Shown here: one piece after another, positions 40,630-53,000 of the stretch
Position numbering within the stretch: the first letter of the stretch is position 1
How the letters are laid out: each line of letters begins with the position of its first letter
DNA from: Trichomonas vaginalis G3
Taxonomy: Eukaryota; Parabasalia; Trichomonadida; Trichomonadidae
Reading direction: 5' to 3'
DNA length: 64,000 nt
NCBI RefSeq assembly: GCF_026262505.1
Contig: NC_067205.1
Span: forward strand, 6,076,001 to 6,140,000
Notes under the pieces: model-generated
What the model saw: the letters and a program-made list of their open reading frames with translations, nothing else
Databases searched by the model: none
What the model was told of the DNA's origin: nothing
Made by a program: the position numbers and the translations under genes

Positions 40630-42580
40630 ACCTCTGTAAGCGATAAAATTTTATCAAATATTTTATACTACGAGAAATTATGGCTTTGTTTCATAGACGT
40701 ATTGAATTTACCGATTGTGTTAAAATGAGATCGCTTAATCTTTAAATTTATTAAGTTAATCAAATTTTTGATTAAACGCAACGATGTTTTGTGAAATCAA
40801 AACGATAAATATTCAATGCAAACGCACCTGAGCTATGTTCCTTTATTGCAGCCATTAAACATTTGTCTGGCTCACAATTTGAGAGCACTTCACCTAAATA
40901 ATGCTATAATGAAAATTGAATTAATAAAAATCGTTTCTTCAAATAATCTTCACAAATATATTATCATTATGTGAATTTTTACTTATAAAATTAAATACAT
41001 ATTTAGTTTCTAGTATTTTTTTTTCTATTGTCATTCAAAATATAGCTACAAAACGAAGAACCATAATTTTGATAAACACTAAATGATAATATGATTTATA
41101 ATATAAATAAAATATTTTCAAGTCCAATAAATCAAAATTGATATTTTAAAAAAAAACTAATTAAGAATTCAGTGATAATTTTATCAAATATTACAAGACA
41201 ATATGATTTATAAGCAGAATAAAATGTGAATTATATCAATATGACACTTTTAACCTTTTTTAATCCGAAAAATCCAAAATACAATTTATACATATATTTA
41301 AGCAATATAATTATATATGTGATGATAGATCTCCATGATCAGAGTTTCGAGTTTTATTGAGTATTCATTGGACATCAAAGTTGAATCAAAGCAGCAAAAG
41401 TGAAATTTTCCGAGGAAATTTTGATGTAGCGAATTTTTTGTGTGAGCATTAATAGATCGAAATCACAAGAGAATATAATACCTCGCTACATATACTATTA
41501 TATTATCATGTGAAATAAGAATGTTGAATCAATATCAACTGAGATATAATAGTATATAAAAAGTATTTTTATCATAGCTAAAAAAGAGATTTTTCACATG
41601 ACAAAATTCTCAATGGAGAAAAACCATCTATATCCTACATATAACGTATAACGCATTGTTTTATACTTAAACACTTCTCTATGGATATATCTTGCGTAAC
41701 ATATATCTATCAGACTCGCTCATTTATTAAGCTATTAATAAAAATAGTATTCCATGAAAATCGTTTTTCCATTATATTATCCGTGAAGTGCGGTGTAAAC
41801 TTCACAATTCTCCGCTTCGGACGGAAAGAATTGTGTAGCCACACACACTTGTCATGCATAATTGTGTATTAAGCAAAACGAAAGCATTCACGATACAAAT
41901 CTGTTAATTATGAATACTTTGATTTGACATTGAATATCTCATATCGAGATTTGAGATATCAAAAGCAAATTTTGATTTTTTATTATACAATTTATATTTG
42001 TAGTCTAATTATTATAGATATCATCAAAATATTGTGAAAGCACAATTTTTGGACCAGAAATTTTATAAAATATTCAATAGCTCAATTTTTCGAAAGTATT
42101 AGATAGCTATTATATTTGACATTGAATGCAAATATACTGTATGTGATTTTTATGAATATTTGTATTAGATAATTTGCGATCTGAAAAAAAAAATTGAATT
42201 TACTAATATTTGTTCTATTTATATAATATACTCGGGCATTATATTATGATTAGAATACAATTGCTAAAATCGAGTCTAATATTTTAGAATATTTTTTTAA
42301 GATATTTGGGATTGAGTATTCATACTATGTGATTTTCATAACCAATGAATGTGCCCTACAGTATAAGTAAAAATAAGAATAATTTTTTTCAATTTGATAT
42401 CTTTTTTTAAAAAAGTGTGATTTTCACAAAAAAAGTGTTATAGTAGTAGGATTATAGTCCATACAATACTATTGTAATCTCTTTTCTCGAATTTAATTTT
42501 TCAATTAGCAATTCGAGAAAAAAAATATTACTTAAAGGACGACTTATCACTCCGAAAAAGACCAAAATTAAGGACGTGAT
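40630..42580. other. Non-coding interior of the TTAAAT element
   Basis: No gene. 41425-41600 can form three helices: 41425-41432 with 41484-41491; 41492-41504 with 41544-41556; 41508-41516 with 41592-41600. The last two cross, as in a pseudoknot. About 41789-41875 has GTGAAG/CTTCAC and CACAATTC/GAATTGTG hairpins around a GC-richer core. Confidence 0.5.
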
Positions 42581-42790
42581 TTTTTTGAAAGTTCGCGATT
42601 TTTCAAAAAGTCGCAATTTTTTCACGAATCGCGATTTTTTAAAAAAATCGAAATTTATCGTTCAAATCGCGATTTATTAATAAATCGCGAAAAAATTCTG
42701 TTCGCGATTTTTAAAAAATCGCGATTTAAGCTAAAAATCACAATTTATCATCAAAATCTAGATTTAAAAATTCGGTTGCGATTTTGCCTA

Positions 42791-43234
42791 TTAAATACTT
42801 CAAGTTAACATGAGCAAATTTCATCATTAATGACAATCAAATATTCATATTCTATTTATGTTTATTATTTGTCAGCGTGCAATTTCTCATACTATCTGTT
42901 ATTATCTCTCATTTTATCATTATTTTTATAAAAATATATGTTTCGATTGTAAAAATCTAAATTATTACAACATTTGAGTTTCATTAAAAAGATTGATCGA
43001 TTATGATACTTTGAATATATTATAAGTTCATAATTAATCTCTCTTTAATAAAATATTCATAAAATAATGAGAAAAATAACTCATTGAAAGAGAGATTGCA
43101 TAACATATATAAAGAGATATTGTGTAGTGACTTAGAATAAAACTTAAGTAGAATATGAATAAATGAATTAATAAAAAATAATATTTTTATATAAGAAACA
43201 AACAAATGAGTAAAATTTATTAATATATAAATAG
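42791..43234. other. AT-rich 3' flank of the BEACH/WD40 pseudogene
   Basis: No separate gene. From about 43051 it is duplicated at 15597 together with the coding region. Confidence 0.6.
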
Positions 43235-46200
43235 TTAAACATAAAGAGATAATCCAGTGCAAAAAAGACATGTGCCGTTAATGCAGCAGCGCTTGCAGCA
43301 ATGACGTGAACATGATTGACATTGTTCTGATGAAATAGAGCCGCAGATAGGACATCGTGTTAATAGTTCGTGACGAAAATGTGGTGAAAGAACACCAATA
43401 GATGTCCATAATGTAACATTAAGATCGGAATCACTAGATGTAAAACATGTGTTGCTGCCGTGGATTTGAAGAGAAACGATTTTATGTTGATGAGGACTTT
43501 CTAATTCTTTAATTTCGATGAATGAATAATCGGCGCGATATGATGTTAAAATAATATTGCCATTAACAAAACCAACTAATGAATAGCGGATAGATTCAGA
43601 ATTAGATAATCGAAAAACACTAAGTGATGATGTCTTAGATTTATTGAATTCACGATGGGCGAGATGACTGCCATTGATACTATACAAATAAAGTGAAATC
43701 TCGGTCAAAACCCAGACAAGACCACTAGATTCATCAAATTTGGATGTAACAATGTTTTCTGAAAGATCAACTTTACAGTGGATTGTTCCTGAAAATGCAT
43801 CCCAAATAACAAATGTGGATGAATATGATGTAACAACAATACAATCATAGCCACATATGTCTGAAATAGGTTTAGATGGTAATGAAATGGCGGACAATGA
43901 TGAAATCTCGGTAGGAATACCAAATTCGTATTTGATTCGGAATGAACGTGATAAACAAAATGCATAATCAACAACTAACAACAGGCCGTTCTCAGAAAGT
44001 GAAAAGCCAGTGCTGTAAACAAATGTTGGTGATGTGCGTCGGAAAACAACATTACCATTGCGAATAGATGTAACAATGATAGACATGGATGAAATGTCAA
44101 GTTGGAAAATCAAATCACGTGAACATTGAAGACGATGACTCATTAATGGTGATGATCGGATACTTTCACCATCAAAGATGACGTGCTTAGCTTTAAGAGA
44201 CATGACTTGTGGAGTGATGATGTTGTGGATATTACAAATTGACTTCTTGTGCGAACTTGTTACTTTAAGTTTAGCACTAAATGAAACAAATTCTGAATTT
44301 TGGAATTTCTTCAATGAATTACAAAATGAAAAAATGTGTTTAGAGTTCTTCTCGGATTCAAGTTTCTCGTTGATATGTGATGATGTCTTCATACCAGATT
44401 TGAGAAGTTCCGGAATAGACATAAACAATGGACTGATACATTCTTTAGAAATAGTAGGAATTTTATCGATGTCATAAAATGTTGGATGCTTGATTTTCTT
44501 CTTTTTCTTCAATGAAAAAATGTCGGGAGTAGAATTACGTCGAAATATTTCTGCTTTCTTCGTGTTTTGAATAGTTTGTGGAACAATTGATTTTGAAAAT
44601 GTGACTGTCGCTCTGCTTGTTGCAACTGGTGTCTTATGAAATGACAAACTAAGAATTTCTTCTGAAAATGATAAACGTGGGAAAACTGGTTGATCGTCAC
44701 AATTAACAAAGAATCGACCACTTAATGCATTGTAGATCAATAGTGTGTCTGTTGCGGTGATCAACCCATTTGCGAACTTTTGGAGTGATTCTTCAATAGA
44801 TTTAACACGATGAATGAATGGGAAAGGAGGAAGTGAATCTAAACACTTTTCGCTGATCTTACTGAAAAATGGACTGATTTCATCTGAATTCTGTTTACAA
44901 AATGTTAAAATAAAACTACCACATTCGAAGCCCCAAAAATATATTTTTGTTCATTCTTATGAACATAAATTAATTGTGAGTATTTGACGCTGATGACAAT
45001 TCGACCAGCAAAAATGGATGTACTGCCCCAGTCACCTTGGATAGATTCGTTGATAAGATTCTTCATTTCATCATGACCTAAATCTTGAAGAATCATTTTA
45101 TCATGTTGAAGTTCTGAAAATGTGACAACATCAAATGATGTTTCGAAGAAAAAAACGGAACAATGCAATTTCTGTGAAAAACGTGATAATTCGGTATTAA
45201 ACTTATATAGCAAATTACCTTCGTTGTTGTGGATCTTCAAGAATAAATCGGTAATGTCGTTTCGATGTGTTGCAACTGCTTGCTTGCTGTAATAATCGTA
45301 TTCGATTTCACAACGACTGAAATATGATGGGGATAACAAACGAGGGGGATAAAATGGAAATGAACGGGGACAAAGCGTGAAATAAATTGGACTGTAATCA
45401 TCAATAGAACTCTTCTGGTCTTTGATTTCTGTCGAAAAACTCATCCATGATACCATTTCTTCTAAAACAATGAACTCTGAATTTAATGAACTCAAAACTT
45501 CACTCATCAACAATTCGTAAACATGTTTGTGAAAATTTGAGATTTCGCGACTCTTATGATATTCAAGACTGATTAATGGAAAGTTCTTACAAACAAAATC
45601 TTTGACATTAATAGATGAAATAACTAGACTGATTTCGATACTTTTCTGTTTGTAAAATGGTTCGAAATATGTGATGTCGCCTTTGCGTGCAAGAGAAAGA
45701 ATATCACTTTCAACTTTGTTTGAGATCTTGTCAAAGAAAAGAGATGTGTTTGTATGAGATAATAATAAAATGTAAATCCATGAATAAAGTGATTTAGAAT
45801 TATCAACTAAAATAGAAAATGCTTTCATGCATGAAATAATGTGACTAACAATCAATGGAACTTTGTCTTCTGATAAATGACTGAATAAATTAATCAATAA
45901 ACAGTCTGTAACTGATGAAATAGAATTAATGATTTCATTATTTCCTAAAAGCAAATTAATAAATGTCAAGATGCGTAAAAAGATGTCTGTTTCGAAGCCT
46001 TCTAAATAATTAGAATTAGATAAGAATAGAAGAGATGTGAACAAATTAATGATTTGTTGTGTCTTCGGTGGATTTGTCAAGATATAGTTCAAAACATTGA
46101 TAGTGAAGAATTTGATCAATGGATCATTTCTGATTTTAGAAACTGAAACAAATGAAAGAATGAAACTACAAATAAAACTTGGATTTGATAATATCAAAAA

Positions 46201-47587
46201 GTTGTTAATGAAATTAGAAAACTGTGTAATTTGATAAAAGTTGATATTATTGTTTTTGATATCAATAAGTTTATCAAAATATTCGATACCATTGATGTCA
46301 ACTGTTTCTATCCTATATGATTTTTCTAAGACTTTGTCAATATTAATCCAGATTTTTTCATCAACTTCAATGTGAATATTTTCTGAATTACTTTTAAGAA
46401 ATTTGAATTTGGTACGATCTTTCAAATAAATAATATTTAAACATAAACTCAACCATGTAGAAAGACAGATAACAAAATTCTGATTTTCACTTAATATATT
46501 GATCTTTTTCAACATAAATAATGAAAGATCATTGACGTATTTCTCTAATTGAGTGTTACCAGACCAACAGCTAATTGTACCAAAACTAATCAAAACAATG
46601 CCTAAATTATAAATATCTGGATGATGAGATTGGTCTAAAATAACAACGATATCTTTCCAAACACTGTCTGAAACAAAGCATTCAGAAACAACTTTTTGCA
46701 TGATGCGTGTGGGTAAAACATAATCATTATCATATGAATTCAAGAGAGACATCAAATGAATGATTTTGATCTTCAATTCGGTGGAAACAACTAAACAAAT
46801 TTCAACAAAAAAATCAAATGGACAGATAGAAAGAACAATATCATATGTGAATTTATCAATGAATTCTGTGAGTGCATTAATAATATTAGACTTCATTTCA
46901 TCAGAACCAATACGTAATAAACAGTTAAGATATGGTTTCAACAATGGAACTTTATTGATATTTTTTAAGATTGCAATGATCATTTTACATAAGCCTTGGT
47001 TGTCCATGATTTTCTTAGTCAAGAAGATTTCGAAATTGGCAACAGATCGAAAATCATTTTCATTGAATTGTTCGAAAATACTTTCAACAAGGATGTCGTT
47101 GTTAACATTATCCCACATCTTCTTGTGAAGAAGAATGCTTGTCAATGCTGATTCTGATTTAGAATTCTTGGATAATGAAACTAAAAATTCTAAAAACAAA
47201 TTTTTCGAAATAAATTTGTGTGAATTAGAAATAGAACCAATTAAGATCTAATAAAATGGTTCTGATTCATAATGTGTAATCTCTTGGATATTTAACAATA
47301 TACGAAAAACTGAACTGAACTCTTTCTCATTATGTGAATTATGAAAACTTTCTAATAGTTTTCGTTGTGGAAAATTAGACAAAAACAACATAGGAAAGCC
47401 GAAATATGGAACTAAAACACAATTCGATGGAATATAAACATCAAAATTACCTTTCTCAAGTGAAATTGGCGTGATAATTGTTTCATCTTCATATAATGAA
47501 ATAACACAACTTGCTGATGAATTAAAAAAATTCTGTGAAAATCTTAAGACTTGTTTTAAAAAATCGAATTGCAGATCCTAAAAATAT
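43235..47587 (-). pseudogene. BEACH/WD40 family protein gene, nearly full length, lightly broken
   Basis: One orientation is coding across ~4.3 kb. The 5' part (47587-47251) resembles a lectin/laminin-G-like segment (PISLEKGNFDVYIPSN). A long alpha-helical solenoid follows, then a PH-like region ending near 44905. A BEACH-like start motif (LLIYNALSGRFF...QPVFPRL) follows, with most of the BEACH core not recognisable, then WD40-type repeats (SSTFVIWDAFSGTIH) and a C-terminal cysteine finger (CPICGSISSEQCQSCSRHCC). Two breaks: an in-frame TAG at 47248-47250 and a one-base shift near 44932-44940 at a T5/G4 run. The first methionine is not visible. It may be a recent pseudogene, or one break may be an assembly error. 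BEACH proteins act in membrane traffic. Confidence 0.78.
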
Positions 47588-47771
47588 TAAATCTTTCATA
47601 GCTGCACAAAATCGACAAAATGTCAAATTAGATCTCTTAGCCTTTAAATGGAATGTGAAAACAACTCAAGTTACATTCAATGCCAATGATGAACTCTAAT
47701 TTTGTGTTTTTTGAACAATATCTAATTAGAATAAAGCATTTGCTCTCTTAATCTCATTCTGTTGATCATGT

Positions 47772-48704
47772 TTATGATTTATTTATTAAATTGAATAAAA
47801 ATAAAGATGAGAAAGGTAATGCAAAGTAATGATATTTGTAACTAGGACAATCAAGGAGATAGATTTGGGTGATTCGAATGAAACCATCGCCTGAATGGCC
47901 CGTTTCGTTACCACCAAGAGGATTTGGCATATTACTTGTGCCATCAATCATGACGGTGTGATAAAATTGGATTCCACTGTAATGAATTGATGGATCAAAT
48001 GATTCTGAAAACTTCAGATTTTCTTCTGATTCTGATGATTCTAAAACGGAAATACAACCTTTATGGCCACTGATGAAGGAACTCCCTCCACCTGAACCAC
48101 AATTTCCTGGTAAATATGAGTTTCCACCGCCAAAATAGCCCCCGCCACCTCCTGCATTGCCATCCGGTGTATGACCATCATATCGTCGAGATTCATTTCC
48201 GGCACCGAAACCAAATCTTCCTTTAATACCTCCTTCGCCGCCTGATATTTGCGTACCACCTCGGCCATAGTTGCCAGTGCTATTATAGCCAATCAATCCA
48301 CCACCAGGACCACCCATTTCGTAACAACCGTCACTTGATCCAGCGCCCGATGAAACAATAATTCGACTTTTAAGACCGGAAAAGTCGCCATAATCACCTG
48401 GAAGAAGTCGGATATCAGATGAGCCACCACCTGATATTTGGCCTGGACCTCCTCCACCATATGATGGAAAAGAGGCATTTTTATAAGCTTGTGATCCTAC
48501 GTGTAGGTAAAGTTTAATGGAATGACGGAATACAACATAGCCGCTTACGTATGCACTCCTGATTGGGTTAGATAAAACTATATCGTTTCCTGAACCTCCC
48601 CATAATTCAAAAAGATAATTTCCTCGTTTGAGGAAAACTTCGTAAGGAGTTGAATGAGAAGCATTGATACCTTTATATTTATATAATGTGGATGTATTTC
48701 TCAA
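47772..48704 (-). pseudogene. Glycine-rich surface-type protein, 5'-truncated
   Basis: An open frame of 310 codons that begins directly after a TAA, with no ATG near its start. N-terminal part: PYEVFLKRGNYLFELWGGSG and SAYVSGYVVF...LYLHVGSQ, the pattern of the T. vaginalis Gly_rich family. The central 150 residues are Gly/Ser/Asn-rich (GGGGPGQISGGGSSD). Near the end it has SGDGFIRITQIYLLDC and a hydrophobic stretch (YHYFALPFSSLFLF). The signal peptide and start appear lost. The broken gene at 1024-1511 belongs to the same family. Confidence 0.75.
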
Positions 48705-48866
48705 TTATGAGTCGAATAATAAAATACTTTGTAGAAGTAAAAAAAATTAAAATTGACAGTCAAATAATTTTCAATGAAATAACCTTTTAATCAGTTCACA
48801 GAAATTTAATTGACGTCTGATTTATTTTGAAATGTTTTATGAATTATTTTTGAACTTTCAGCGACT

Positions 48867-49700
48867 ATTCTTATTATTCTACCTTATTTATTTATGATAT
48901 TCATTGATGTCAAAATAAAGTCAAGTTGAAATTTTTATGTAATTTCAATGTGACAAAAAAATGGTTTTAATTCTCAATGTTATATTATCATATCCTAAGG
49001 ATGTCGTTTTGTCCCCCCGGGGGTTGATTGCGTCCCCCAAGTGGGGGACGCTGGGGAACAAAAATTGAGAAGCTTTGTTTGATGAAGTCAGAGTCTATTT
49101 GTAAAGTGTCAAAATAATTATTGATTACTGAAGTTCAAATATTATAATATATACAGCACCTCGTTAATATTTAAAATACATTTATCTAGTTTTTGTTGAA
49201 TTTTCTTGCATTTTCAGAGAATTGATATTTAATTTTTCTTAAATTTTAGCTCTATGAGCTTTGTAATGACATGATTTTGATTTTTGTTAAAGGTAATATA
49301 TTAATCATTAATAAAATCAGGAAAATAAATTTCCACCAATCCCCCAATCCCCCATGGGGGACGCGGCCAAATATACATTCAATTTTGAATGTCCCCCAGT
49401 CCCCCATGGGGGATTGGGGAACAAAAAGTGACGCTCTATGAAGAGTCGATGAAAGGCCAGGAAGGGGCTCTGTTGTTTCTATTCCAGAATTCAAACCCAA
49501 TTTACTGTTATTGGTGCTTTCAGCCTGAATATTTACAAAATTTAATTTTTGAATCAGATGAAAAACTAAAGCGAATAGTAAATATCAGTATACATTATTA
49601 AGATTTATAAAAACAATACATAATTAATGCATAAATTATAAATTGCATTTTTCAAAATTGGCTTAGATATATCATTTTCATTAAAATATGAACAGCCTAA
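48867..49700. repeat. 834-bp direct repeat, copy 2, ending at Maverick II
   Basis: Matches 37401-38233. It includes the MITE from 48996 onward, cut at 49700 by the Maverick II terminus; in copy 1 the MITE continues with GTCATGATTAAAG. Confidence 0.92.
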
Positions 49701-49744
49701 AAAAAGGTAGTGGGGCTTTCAGGCGCGTTGCGCCCTCTAGCCCA
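49701..49744. repeat. Left terminal repeat of Maverick II
   Basis: A-rich, then GGTAGTGGGGCTTTCAGGCG and CGTTGCGCCCTCTAGCCC. Matches the right terminus of copy I over ~44 bp; sequence further inside differs between the two ends. Confidence 0.85.
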
Positions 49745-50018
49745 TAAAAAATTTCTGAGGACGAGCCAGCCGGTGACTTTTTTGTAGAGCACTCAAAATA
49801 GTATAACTTTGTCCGGACAAGTAAGGGTCTATCATCGCTACAGGAAAAGTTACAGGCGTTCCAAGGAAGTATACTTTGAGAAGCCTTTTTCCCCTTATAG
49901 AATGAGATAGGACGGTTATTTTACAAAACTGACAACACTTTGACCGAGTAGTTTTTTGTGCTGAACAAAAAGTGTCATATAAACATCTGTCAAAAACCGC
50001 TTTTTAACTTCACTTAAA

Positions 50019-53000
50019 ATGCCACGTAAGCTACGTAAGAATATACGTAAGAGGAAGGGAGCATTGAAACATCCAATAGTAAAACTGACACCACAACAAC
50101 AGTTGCAACAACAAATGATGAATGACCCCACTATGTTGCAACAAATGTCAAGCAACCCTATGCTTTTAAACCGAGTTATTGGTGCACAGAGTGGAGGTTT
50201 AAGAGCGGCACTTTTAGCGAAAATGGCAGGCTATGGTGGAGCTGCAGACGGAACAGCTTATAACCCTCAAAGTCAAATGAATTTGAGTTCACTCAAAAAT
50301 CAAATAACAGATGTCAAAAAGTCAAACATAGACATACAGAAACAAATAAATGAAAACGAAAAGAAACTAGAATATGACAGACAGACAAAGAAACTAAATG
50401 AGTTAAACGTAGAGAAAAAGAAGAAAGAAGAACAACTGAAAGAACTAAGTACAGAGGAATATGCGAAAAAAGTGTCAGAAAAAGCAGCGGAAGTAGCAAA
50501 AATGGAACAAGATGTTATAAATTTGAAAAACCATACTACTCAATATAAAGTACTGAAAGATGAAGAGATAAAACAAAAAGCCATGAAGACATATATGGAT
50601 AGCGATGAGTATAAAAAAGAAGTTGAAGCAAATGTAAAGGCAGAAAAACTTTTACAGTTGCAAAACCAAACCGTACAGTATGAAAACTTAGCACAAGAAA
50701 GTAAAAATAACGACGCAGCCATGCAAAAGGCAATGAAAAGCGCAGAATATATAAAAGCTAATAATGACTGGTTAGATGCCCAAGCCAACACTAAAGCAGC
50801 CCAAATTATAGGGTCAATAAGGACAAAAATACAAGCGGATGAAGACAGTTCAAATGAAGCTTTAATGAATGCTGACTTTAAGAATGCCTTCGAAGCTCTT
50901 CATAGTAAGGTGAAACTAGTGAACGACTTCTCATCTGGAAAGAAACTGAAGTCTGAAGGTTTCGACAAAGAGTTAAGAGAAGTAGCACAAAATATGACGA
51001 AAATAACAGATGCAGCAACGAGACAGGCAGCTCAAAGTGCCTATGACGCCGTTAGAGCAGCTGTTGTGGAAAGTCAAGAAAAAGAGTTACAACAGACCAA
51101 AACAGACCTAGTAAATGCTTTCTTAAAAATGAAAAGTCAGGTAGGACATTATGCTGCAGATGGAACATATGTGCCAGCTGGTGGAACTTATATACCACCA
51201 AACCCTCCAAGAGAAGCACCTGCACCAGGACTACCTAAAACATTTACATCGTCACATGGACACAGACACAGGCATGCACAACAACAACAACCAACAGTTC
51301 AAAATCCAACACAGCAACCAACAGTTCAAAATCCAACACAGCAACCAACAGTTCAAAACCCTGCACAACAACAACCACAAACAGAGCAAGGACATAAAAG
51401 AAGTAGAGAAAAAGGAAACCAAGAATTCTTAAAAATGCTTAAGGAAGATTATGGTTACCCAGATACTCTTGACTTTAGTGACAGATATAAAGAAGCTATT
51501 AGAAAGTTCAAGGAAGGAAATACTGACCCGAACCTATTTAGCTTTATGGTTCAGCATAAAATCGGATATAATCTCAAACCTGGAAAATACAAGCTCGCAA
51601 AGGGATATGATTTAATAGCATATCATCCAAATGACATGAATGAATTTACTCCGAGATATTTGATGTCAGAGCTAAATGATAATTCAACTCTCTTCATGAA
51701 ACGCGTAAAAAATAGAGACGGAACGAAAGAAGAAAGGGTTATGAGTCCGGATGACTTAGATAGGGAACTTGTTAAAAACGGTCTCGGAATATATGAAATG
51801 CCAGCAGATGAGGTACAAGAAACTCAACAGGAAGAAGTTCAGATACAACCAGACATGGAAGAAATAGTTCAGCAACAACAGCTAGAAGAGCCTGAAGGAA
51901 ACGAACAAGTCCCTCCTTTTGAAACTAACTTCACAGAACTAGATGAAGATTTGGAACAGCCGAAAAATCTTGACCCTCAACAAGAGTATGAGGTGAATAT
52001 GGAATCTTTCCAAGAGTCTAAGAAAAATTCGGCTGACATAGTAGAAGAATATCGAAAAATGTTCACCGACATACAAAAGACTCCAACATCAGATGAAAAT
52101 ATTCAGCATAGAATGGAAGTACTGAAAGAAAATGTACGCAAATACAATAATCCTTTTTACTTACAACCATATAACGTTCAATCTTTGGCTGAACTCGGTG
52201 AAAATAAAAGGTTTAATTTCAACAAAACATATAGAAATGAAACATTGTTTAAAGTTCATTCAGAACCTAACCAATATGGAAACAAACCTACTTTTGTTTC
52301 TGCAGACTATGGAACTACAATGAGATGGGGTCATAAAGCTAATCCGGATAGGTGGTTCATAAACTTACAACCTCAATTCCAAGAAGTTGTAGACGCAATG
52401 GAAGTGAATGGTGAACCAGATATAACGGGTATTTTCAGCGCGGCTTTAATGCCATTGAAAGATATGAAACATGCAGATATTTTGGACCAGTATGAAATGA
52501 ACATGGCTGAGGGAAATATAACACCTGACGTTCTAGAACATTTATCTCAAAGAACTACACAGAACCATAGAGATGGTATATTTGGTGAAGAGTTTAGAAA
52601 GAAAGTTAGGGAGAGAGAAGGAAGAGAACCTATTGTACATGACCTTGCAAACGAAAGTTTGCAAAATGTCATAAAAACTTACTTTGCAGACAATGAACTG
52701 AGAAGGGATGAATATTTAAGAAAACTCAAATGGACAGTACCAAGTGAAATGTTAGTATTGAAAAACATGTTCCATGACAAAATAAAACTAACTACAGAAA
52801 TAAATGACGCAAGACTGAAACGTTGGGTAAAAGCTTTCCCATTCACAAAAGATATTATTGGTTACATGGAAAGAAAACCAGAATGGCTACAAAAACATAT
52901 ATTTGAAAACGAGCTTATTCCATATGGACAACCTCTGTTTGAAGAGCTTGAACCGGAAACTCAGGAAAGAGTCATGCAAACAATAAGCGACGACTCAAAT

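Larger units (their letters stand above)
40212..42790. mobile_element. 2.58-kb non-autonomous element with terminal inverted repeats and TTAAAT duplications
   Basis: Both ends begin TAGGCAAAATCGCAACCGAA and are identical for ~32 bp. TTAAAT flanks both sides (40206-40211 and 42791-42796). Inside each end lie ~180 bp of repeated AATCGCGA-type motifs. The interior has no gene. It holds an A-B-A hairpin trio (40447-40629) and two further foldable segments (41425-41600 and about 41789-41875). Confidence 0.82.

Noticed and set aside
37401-49700. The 833-bp direct repeats as a giant target-site duplication
   Set aside because: A target duplication would flank one inserted element on its two sides; here the repeats lie at the inner edges of the gap between two elements.
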